This document shows, piece after piece, positions 5,739-10,668 of a DNA stretch of 10,668 nucleotides (positions are counted from its first letter, which is position 1; each line of letters begins with the position of its first letter). The translations under genes and the position numbers were made by a program. This stretch comes from Deltaproteobacteria bacterium RBG_13_61_14 (GTDB lineage Bacteria > RBG-13-61-14): NCBI GenBank assembly GCA_001797815.1, contig MGQK01000011.1:26434-37101 (forward strand), given 5' to 3'. The notes under the pieces are model-generated. The model was not told the DNA's origin. It worked only from the letters and a program-made list of their open reading frames with translations, and made no database searches.

Positions 5739-6773
5739 TCAGGGCACGAGCGGCAAACTTTCCAGGGCGCTGCTCTCGGGCAAGCCCTGCATCAAGTTAA
5801 AGTTCTGCACCGCGGCGCCGGCGGCGCCTTTGACCAGGTTATCGAGGGCGGACGTGATCACGGCCTCCCGGCCGGAGGGAGCGAGCGAAAGCCCGATCTG
5901 GGTCAGGTTGGTGCCCCGCACCTGGGCCACTTCGGGCAGGGTGCCGGGGGGGAGCAGCCGGAGGAAAGGCTCGTCCTGGTAGCTCTCGCGAAAGATGTCG
6001 AACAGGTTATCGAGCGAGAGCTTCTTCTTGAGCTTGACGTAGAGCGTGCTCAGGATGCCGCGGTTCATCGGCACCAGGTGCGGCACAAAGGTCACCCGCA
6101 CCCGGGCCCGGGCCGCGGCGGAAAGCTCCTGCTCCATCTCCGGCGTGTGCCGGTGGCCGTAGATGTTATAGGCGCGCAGGTTCTCGGCGATCTCGCAAAA
6201 GTGCAGGCTCGGCTGGGGCGAGCGGCCGGCGCCGGACACGCCCGATTTGGAATCCGCGATCACCTCCGGCTCCATCACCCCCTTGGCGGCCAGGGGCAAA
6301 AGCCCCAGGATGACCGAGGTCGGGTAACAGCCGGGGTTGGCGACCAGCCGGGCCTTGGCAATCTTTTGGCGGTAAAGCTCGGGCAGCCCATACACCGCCT
6401 CTTTGAGCAAGGCCGGGTAGCGGTGCGGGCCATACCATTTTTTGTAAACCGCGGCCGACTTGAGCCGGAAGTCGGCGGAGAGGTCAATGACCTTGAGGCC
6501 CAGCTTCAAAAGCGCGGCCGCGGCGTCCTGGCTCTCGGAATGGGGCAGGCACAGGAAAGCCAGCTCGGCCTTTTTCGCGATGGCGCGAAAGTCCGGGTTG
6601 GTGATGGGCAGGTCCACCGCTTGCAGGAGTCCGGGAAAGACCTGGGAATAGAGCTTGCCCGCCTGCTGGCGGGAGGTCAGCACGGCCAGCTTGGCCTGGG
6701 GATGGCGGGAGAGGATGCGGACCAGCTCCATGCCGGTGTAGCCGGTGGCGCCGACGATGGCGACTTCAGTCAT
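5739..6773 (-). CDS. argC: N-acetyl-gamma-glutamyl-phosphate reductase
   Basis: ArgC (EC 1.2.1.38) reduces N-acetyl-glutamyl phosphate to the semialdehyde with NADPH, the third step of arginine biosynthesis, in the cytoplasm. The 344-residue product shows the nucleotide-binding 'VGATGYTGMEL' (7-17), 'LAFLCLPHSES' (71-81), 'VIDLSADFRL' (95-104) and the active-site segment 'ANPGCYPTS' with catalytic Cys149. It continues with 'SKSGVSGAGR' and 'HRHTPEMEQE', and its length is normal for the family. The ATG at 6773 has AGGA (6781-6784) at 7-base spacing. The gene lies just beyond the rplM-rpsI terminator, with no clear separate promoter in the short gap, so it may depend on readthrough or a weak promoter. 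The order rpsI-argC is known from several bacterial lineages. No other arg gene is present. Confidence 0.97.
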   Translation of the reverse strand: MTEVAIVGATGYTGMELVRILSRHPQAKLAVLTSRQQAGKLYSQVFPGLLQAVDLPITNPDFRAIAKKAELAFLCLPHSESQDAAAALLKLGLKVIDLSADFRLKSAAVYKKWYGPHRYPALLKEAVYGLPELYRQKIAKARLVANPGCYPTSVILGLLPLAAKGVMEPEVIADSKSGVSGAGRSPQPSLHFCEIAENLRAYNIYGHRHTPEMEQELSAAARARVRVTFVPHLVPMNRGILSTLYVKLKKKLSLDNLFDIFRESYQDEPFLRLLPPGTLPEVAQVRGTNLTQIGLSLAPSGREAVITSALDNLVKGAAGAAVQNFNLMQGLPESSALESLPLVP

Positions 6774-6806
6774 AGCATTATCCTATCACAAACTTTTTGC
6801 CCGCAG

Positions 6807-6837
6807 AAATAAAAAGGGAAGGCGCGAAGCCTTCCCT
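6807..6837 (-). terminator. Intrinsic terminator after rpsI
   Basis: On the minus strand a 9-bp perfect stem AGGGAAGGC/GCCTTCCCT (6829-6837 with 6815-6823) encloses the 5-base loop TTCGC and is followed by TTTTATTT (6814-6807). It begins about 24 bases after the rpsI stop and precedes argC, so it probably ends most rplM-rpsI transcripts and lets through a lower level into argC. Confidence 0.9.
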
Positions 6838-6860
6838 GGCGCACGCTTGCATCCGAGAGT

Positions 6861-7259
6861 TTAGCGCTTGGAATACTGGAACCGGGCCCGGGCGCCGCGC
6901 TGGCCGTATTTCTTGCGCTCTTTGGCGCGCTGGTCGCGGGTGACAAAGCCGGCCTTTTTCAGCGCCGGCCTGAGCGCCGGGTTGATCACCATCAAGGTCC
7001 GGGTAATGCCGTGGCGGATGGCTCCGGCCTGGCCGCTTAAGCCCCCGCCGTCCACGTTGACAAAGATATCGTATTGGCCCAGGGTCTGGGTGAGTTCCAG
7101 CGGCTGCCGGATCACCATCTGGGAGGTTTTGCGGCCGAAGTATTCTTCGAGCGGCCGGTCGTTGACCACGATCTGGCCGCTGCCCGGCTTCATCCGGACG
7201 CGGGCCACCGCGTTCTTGCGCCGGCCGGTGGCAAAAAAGACTTGTTCTGGCTCGGGCAT
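6861..7259 (-). CDS. rpsI: 30S ribosomal protein S9
   Basis: The 132-residue product is full length. It opens with '[21 protein letters not shown]', a signature of S9, followed by '[10 protein letters not shown]' and '[19 protein letters not shown]', and ends in the invariant basic tail '[16 protein letters not shown]', whose last residues reach toward the P-site tRNA in the 30S subunit. The start has a good ribosome site: the rplM stop codon is fused to it (TAAGGAGAG, then AAC, then ATG). The gene lies 9 nt after rplM and is co-transcribed with it, ending at the terminator downstream. Nothing in the sequence is unusual. Confidence 0.98.
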   Translation of the reverse strand: MPEPEQVFFATGRRKNAVARVRMKPGSGQIVVNDRPLEEYFGRKTSQMVIRQPLELTQTLGQYDIFVNVDGGGLSGQAGAIRHGITRTLMVINPALRPALKKAGFVTRDQRAKERKKYGQRGARARFQYSKR

Positions 7260-7268
7260 GTTCTCTCC

Positions 7269-7700
7269 TTAATCCCAAGCCAGCGGCTTGGGTTGCTGGG
7301 CCTGGTGGGGATGGTCCGGCCCGGTGTAGATCTTGAGCTTGTTGAGCAGGTGCCGGCTGAGCGCGTTTTTGGGGAGCATGCCCCAGACCGCCTGCCGGAT
7401 CATCTGCCCCGGCTTCTTGGCTCGCATCGCCTTGGCCGGCATGGCCCGGAACCCCCCGGGGTGGCCGCTGTGCCGGTAATACATCTTTTTCTCTTCCTTG
7501 GCGCCGGTCAGCTTCACTTTCTCGGCATTGACCACCACCACGAAATCACCGGCGTCCACGTGCGGCGTGAAGCGGGCCTTGTGCTTGCCCCGCAGCACCG
7601 TGGCAATCCGGGTGGCCAGCCGACCCAGAACCTGGTCGCCGGCGTCCACCACGAACCACACCCGCTTCACCTCTCCCGTCTTGGCGCTATAAGTTTTCAT
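7269..7700 (-). CDS. rplM: 50S ribosomal protein L13
   Basis: The 143-residue product is full length (E. coli L13 has 142). Signature segments are '[32 protein letters not shown]', '[33 protein letters not shown]' and '[29 protein letters not shown]'. L13 is an early-assembly protein of the large subunit and binds 23S rRNA. ATG 7700 is preceded by AGGGG with a spacing of about 9 bases. It is the first gene of the rplM-rpsI unit, with a near-consensus promoter in the 99-bp gap upstream. In E. coli the L13-S9 mRNA is said to be autoregulated, but I see no clear leader structure here. Confidence 0.98.
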   Translation of the reverse strand: MKTYSAKTGEVKRVWFVVDAGDQVLGRLATRIATVLRGKHKARFTPHVDAGDFVVVVNAEKVKLTGAKEEKKMYYRHSGHPGGFRAMPAKAMRAKKPGQMIRQAVWGMLPKNALSRHLLNKLKIYTGPDHPHQAQQPKPLAWD

Positions 7701-7730
7701 TGCTCTTTACCCCTAAAAACATGAACTTTT

Positions 7731-7758
7731 ATTTTAACACTGTTTTTGTTGTTGTCAA
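7731..7758 (-). promoter_or_regulatory. Sigma-70-type promoter for rplM-rpsI
   Basis: On the minus strand TTGACA (7758-7753, a perfect -35 box) is followed after 16 bases by TAAAAT (7736-7731, five of six matches to the -10 box). Transcription would begin near 7724, about 25 bases before the rplM start. The sequence around it is A+T-rich, unlike the genes. Confidence 0.8.
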
Positions 7759-7799
7759 ACCTTTTTTACTTTGAAATTTGGACCCAGCCCCCCGCGCGG

Positions 7800-9224
7800 T
7801 TAGAGTTTCCGCATCAGTTGCTGGGTGATGAAATCGCCGGCGTCGTCCAGGTAGCGGCCGTTGCAGAGCTTCTTCAGGGACCCGGCGAGCAGGGCCGGCA
7901 CATACTGGCGCAAAAAGACCGGGTCGAAGAAAGGCGAGTGGATGCCGGTGCGGTTGCCGAAGACCAGGAACATGTCCGCCGCGGTGGTGAAACATTTGTC
8001 AATCTTGATCACCTTGCGCGCGTTCTCCACCCGGGCCCGGCTGCAGCTCCCGATCAGGTAGGCATTGCCTCCCTTCGCGTCCACCGGCTCCTTCACCTTC
8101 CCGATCACGAACGCGCCCGGCCGGCCCCGGCTAAAGGCCTCGGCCCCGGCGTAGGACTCCATGAACCCCAGGTACATCTTCAAGCCCATGATGCACCCGT
8201 ATTCGCACTTGGCCTCTGATCCATCCGAGTAAGGCCCCTGATAAAGCCGGAGCGGCGAGCCCAGGCGCTTGAGATCCGTGTTCACGTCCTGCCAGCGGTA
8301 GAACTCCTCGTCAAACGGCTGGATGCGTTTCGAGAAGCGGTCCAGGTCGGCAACCGTCCTGGCGTCGCCCAGCAAGGTCACCTCTTCCAGCCGCGCCGGC
8401 CGAAAGCCCCGGCGGATGGCCGCGGCCAGGTAAGGCACCTCGGTCTCGCCCTTGAGCCCGAGGAGCCGCGCCGCCGCCAGGTCCACCGCGACCGCGTTCC
8501 GGCCCATGAGGATCAGACCGAGCTGGCGGGGGATGGGCACGCCCTCGTTGCCCACGCCGATGGTGATGGCGTCCATGACCACGAAATCGGGCCAGCCCAC
8601 GCTGAGCAGGTCCACCATCTTTTCGTCGAGCAGGTAGTCGTGGTGAATGGAGCGCTCGTCGAAGTTGAGGATGCCGATGTTGAGCTTGACCGTGCCCGTC
8701 ATCTTGCAGACGCAGTGGCACTTGAGCTTGGGGAGATAAATCCTGGTGTCGGCCTCGGCAAAGGCGCGGCTGAGACGGACCTGGTGGTGCACCGACCCGC
8801 CCACCCAGCAGGAGACCCGGCGGTCCTCGTCCATGCCCACCAGATCGAGCGGTTTAGTTAGCTGGGGCTTGAGCCGGCTGATCCGCTCGGTGTAGCCGGA
8901 CCAGCGGAAGCTGAAGCGGCTGGGGTTCCCCACCGCCGAGGTCTCGGTCACCGAGAGCCGCGAGACCTCCGGCCGCTCCGCCGCCGCGCGCAGGGTCCCC
9001 TCCACCACGTCGAGATGGGTGAAGGCGCGCTGGGCAATCAGCCGGGGGTCAAAGGCGCAGACCACGTTGGGCTTGAGCGCCACCTTGCCCTTGGGCTCGT
9101 AGCCGAGCGCGGCCATGCCCTCGGCCACAATCGCTTTGATCTTCTGCGGGTCGTAGTCCGCGCATTCCCGCACCAGAACCGAAAAATCTTGGGGGCCGCC
9201 GGATGACGGTTTTTTTTCGTTCAT
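7800..9224 (-). CDS. DUF362 family protein
   Basis: The product has 474 residues and no signal peptide. The DUF362 core is clear: 'VALKPNVV' (48-55), 'VSRLSVTETS' (87-96), 'ADTRIYLPKLKCHCVCKMTGTVKLNIG' in two parts (158-172 and 173-184), 'DFVVMDAITIGVGNEG' (213-228) and 'GRNAVAVDLAAARLLG' (241-256). Three cysteines cluster at 169, 171 and 173 (CHCVC), where many relatives have KxH. Instead of the two ferredoxin motifs that some members carry at the C-terminus, there is a region with 'CEYGCIMG', 'GSCSRARVENA' and 'KCFTTAAD'. The biochemical activity of DUF362 is poorly known; metal or Fe-S binding is a reasonable guess. The ATG at 9224 overlaps the kinase TGA by 4 bp and has AAGGAG 7 bases upstream, inside the kinase gene, so the two proteins are likely made together. 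Confidence 0.82.
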   Translation of the reverse strand: MNEKKPSSGGPQDFSVLVRECADYDPQKIKAIVAEGMAALGYEPKGKVALKPNVVCAFDPRLIAQRAFTHLDVVEGTLRAAAERPEVSRLSVTETSAVGNPSRFSFRWSGYTERISRLKPQLTKPLDLVGMDEDRRVSCWVGGSVHHQVRLSRAFAEADTRIYLPKLKCHCVCKMTGTVKLNIGILNFDERSIHHDYLLDEKMVDLLSVGWPDFVVMDAITIGVGNEGVPIPRQLGLILMGRNAVAVDLAAARLLGLKGETEVPYLAAAIRRGFRPARLEEVTLLGDARTVADLDRFSKRIQPFDEEFYRWQDVNTDLKRLGSPLRLYQGPYSDGSEAKCEYGCIMGLKMYLGFMESYAGAEAFSRGRPGAFVIGKVKEPVDAKGGNAYLIGSCSRARVENARKVIKIDKCFTTAADMFLVFGNRTGIHSPFFDPVFLRQYVPALLAGSLKKLCNGRYLDDAGDFITQQLMRKL

Positions 9225-10345
9225 GAAGGCACTCCTTCCAACTCTTTCACATACTTGGCAATGATATGATGCAATTCTGAAAGCTCTTGATGAGATGAGA
9301 GGTATTTCCTCAGCGCCCGGTGCATCGGCGGCAGGAAGACCAGGAACTCCGGCCGCTTTTTCACCGAGTGGATGTAGTGGAACCGGCCCACCACCTTGAA
9401 CATCCGGTGGAGCACGCACAGGTCAAAGGTTTCCCGATAGCGCTTGAGGTCAAGCGCTCCCCCGGAAGCCGATTGGAAACGATCGGCGTAATAGGCGACC
9501 AGGCGCTCGATCAGCCCATCGCCCAGGATGGCGGAGGTGTCGCGGTCGTAGAGCAGGCAGGCGAGGTCGTAAGTGAACGGGCCCATCAGCGCGTCCTGGA
9601 AATCAATCACCTTGATCCGGCCGTCCCGGATCATGAGGTTGTCCATGTGCCAGTCGCGGTGCTGCAGCCAATAGGGCGACTCCAGGAGCCGGCGGGTGAT
9701 GTTCTCGAAAGAGCGGTTGATGGTGTTCTCGTCCTCGGGAATCAGCGCGCCGGGAAAACGGTCCCGGATCGCGTAGTCGGTGAAGTGGTTGAGCTCCCAG
9801 AACAGGAGCTCGTGGTCGAAGCGCATCACGAAGCCCAGGAACCTGGGGTTCGGCCGGCGGGTGCCGGCGATTTGCAGTTTCACCAGCTCGTCAATCGCGG
9901 CCTCCATCCATTTTCTTTGCTCGGCCTCCGGCTGATCCTGGACCACGTTCCGGAGCAGCACGTCGCCGAAATCCTCCAGGTAAAGCAGGCCGTGCTCGCG
10001 GTTGTAGTAATAAAGCTCGGGAACGGCGACCCCCGCCGCGGCCAGGTGCTTCTGCACGTTGACAAAAGGCAGCTCCTGGATCTGATCCGCATAGCTCGCC
10101 ACTTCCTCGATCCCTTTGTGCGGGTCCGGGTCGGCCAGCACCATCAGGATCAGGCTTTTCAGGCCGCGGTCGCCGTCCGGGGAAAACACGATCCGGCAAT
10201 AACCCCGGTTGCTGGCCCCGCCGGTGATGGGGATGACCCGGTAAGTCTCGGCGTCGGCTTGGGGAATCTCTCGGAGATCCGCGGCCACCGCCGCCTTCAC
10301 CGGCTCGGGCGAGCGGCGCATCTTGAGGAGAAATGACTCGAACAT
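9221..10345 (-). CDS. Aminoglycoside phosphotransferase-fold sugar kinase, AmgK-like
   Basis: The 374-residue product has a protein-kinase-like (APH) fold. 'ITGGASNRGYCRI' (40-52) is the nucleotide-binding loop, 'LLYLEDFGDVLL' (120-131) the hinge, 'LQHRDWHMDNLMI' (227-239) the catalytic loop with D231 and N236, and 'KVIDFQDALMGPFTYDLACLLYD' the metal-binding segment with D248. The IDFQDA..GP..YDL..LL pattern is that of COG3178/AmgK, which phosphorylates N-acetylmuramate or GlcNAc at the anomeric carbon in peptidoglycan recycling. The usual partner MurU is not in the window, and the DUF362 gene takes its place, so the substrate may differ. ATG 10345 has a weak GGAAA ribosome site. A possible promoter lies just upstream. 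The kinase fold is sure; the substrate is not. Confidence 0.8.
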   Translation of the reverse strand: MFESFLLKMRRSPEPVKAAVAADLREIPQADAETYRVIPITGGASNRGYCRIVFSPDGDRGLKSLILMVLADPDPHKGIEEVASYADQIQELPFVNVQKHLAAAGVAVPELYYYNREHGLLYLEDFGDVLLRNVVQDQPEAEQRKWMEAAIDELVKLQIAGTRRPNPRFLGFVMRFDHELLFWELNHFTDYAIRDRFPGALIPEDENTINRSFENITRRLLESPYWLQHRDWHMDNLMIRDGRIKVIDFQDALMGPFTYDLACLLYDRDTSAILGDGLIERLVAYYADRFQSASGGALDLKRYRETFDLCVLHRMFKVVGRFHYIHSVKKRPEFLVFLPPMHRALRKYLSSHQELSELHHIIAKYVKELEGVPS

Positions 10346-10354
10346 CGTTTCCAG

Positions 10355-10381
10355 ATTAGAGAATCAGAGGGCTGAAGTCAA
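10355..10381 (-). promoter_or_regulatory. Possible promoter of the kinase-DUF362 pair
   Basis: On the minus strand TTGACT (10381-10376) and TCTAAT (10360-10355) each match five of six consensus bases, but the spacing is 15, shorter than the ideal 17. The start of transcription would fall only a few bases before the kinase ATG, which would leave a nearly leaderless message. This is a weak call. Confidence 0.3.
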
Positions 10382-10430
10382 CTGACCTGGTCTGGAAGGG
10401 TGTGCGACATGAATGGTGGTCCATAGAAGC

Positions 10431-10468
10431 ATTGATTCCCATAAGTGTTTAAAATGACTGGAATCAAT
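10431..10468. repeat. 9-bp perfect inverted repeat in A+T-rich gap
   Basis: ATTGATTCC (10431-10439) and GGAATCAAT (10460-10468) are perfect reverse complements separated by 20 A+T-rich bases. It could be an operator for a dimeric regulator or the stem of a small transcript. It lies about 85-125 bases upstream of the kinase start. Confidence 0.55.
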
Positions 10469-10523
10469 CAAAAAATCTGCAAGTATTCAATACTACGACA
10501 TAACTCGTAAAATCAAAGGTTTT

Positions 10524-10541
10524 AAAAGGGGCTCCTCTTTT
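10524..10541. terminator. Weak, possibly bidirectional terminator hairpin
   Basis: AAAAGGGG (10524-10531) pairs with CCTCTTTT (10534-10541) with one G-T pair. In practice the loop would open to about four bases. The stem has the A-tract/T-tract form of a terminator and lies about 50 bases after the stop of the partial gene at the window edge, which reads toward it. The stem is short and the minus-strand version contains an A-C mismatch. Confidence 0.35.
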
Positions 10542-10591
10542 AGATTTTGTGGGTTAGCGTGTAGTTCTCAGGGCCTTTATCTTCAATCTTT

Positions 10592-10668
10592 TCAAAGTGA
10601 TTGTTTGATGACCCGCACCATCCCGACCGGCTCCTCCTCGCTTAGGGTGATCCGGGGGACCAGTCCCC
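10592..10668 (-). CDS. Partial CDS, C-terminal 24 codons of an unidentified protein
   Basis: Reading inward from the right edge on the minus strand, one frame is open and ends at TGA (10594-10592). It gives GLVPRITLSEEEP followed by VGMVRVIKQSL. Codons are mostly G/C-ending (for example CTG GTC CCC CGG ATC ACC), like the other genes here and unlike the adjacent A+T-rich gap. That difference is the main evidence for a real gene end. I do not recognise the family. Confidence 0.5.
   Translation of the reverse strand, partial: GLVPRITLSEEEPVGMVRVIKQSL

Noticed and set aside
5592-6812. Long open frame (406 codons) on the plus strand opposite argC
   Set aside because: It is the mirror of argC in G+C-rich DNA where antisense frames rarely meet stops; the protein shows no family features.
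7759-7799. Terminator after the DUF362 gene
   Set aside because: Only a short CCGCGCGG palindrome without loop or T-run is seen, so transcripts may continue into rplM.
10655-10668. GGGGAC-CA-GTCCCC palindrome at the right edge as a repeat element
   Set aside because: It lies in the open frame of the partial CDS and is cut by the window end, so it cannot be judged.

Overview
The window is bacterial, G+C-rich (well above 60% in the core genes, judged by eye) and carries no marker that fixes a phylum. The order rplM-rpsI-argC, a heterodisulfide-reductase-like Fe-S protein, a DUF362 protein, and dispersed palindromes with a TTETQR-type repeat suggest an uncultivated environmental bacterium, perhaps of deltaproteobacterial, Nitrospirota, NC10, Acidobacteriota or Omnitrophota affinity. 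That placement is inference. TAA, TAG and TGA all end intact genes here, so the standard genetic code applies.

Layout. Bases 1-747 (+) hold the C-terminal part of a membrane glycosyltransferase of the GT39/PMT type. Bases 748-1740 form an accessory patch. It contains a perfect hairpin directly after that gene, a nested inverted repeat of about 150 bp, a DMP19/DUF4375 gene of lower G+C, and a heptamer tandem repeat. Everything from 1734 to the right edge reads on the minus strand.

In transcription order from the right, the minus-strand genes are as follows. A truncated C-terminus sits at the window edge, followed by an A+T-rich gap. Next come an AmgK-like phosphotransferase and a DUF362 protein that overlap by 4 bp. 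A consensus-like promoter then drives rplM-rpsI, which end at a strong intrinsic terminator. After it comes a tightly packed run: argC, the CCG-domain Fe-S protein, a PgaB/GH153-like secreted hydrolase, a lipoprotein-like degenerate metallophosphatase, and an MNT nucleotidyltransferase broken by an in-frame TAG inside its GSxARG motif.

How the genes fit together. rplM-rpsI supply ribosomal proteins L13 and S9, and argC supplies arginine biosynthesis. The genes behind argC are closely spaced (4-nt gap, 4-bp overlap, 22-nt gap, 53-nt gap) and probably co-transcribed. They concern redox and the cell envelope, with no obvious single pathway. The most interesting items are the nested palindromic element, the amber-interrupted MNT gene, the metallophosphatase homologue that lost most metal ligands, the Fe-S protein with Ser in a cluster-ligand position, and the dispersed repeat that supplies part of a signal peptide. 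I see no CRISPR array, tRNA, rRNA, transposase gene or complete defence system.
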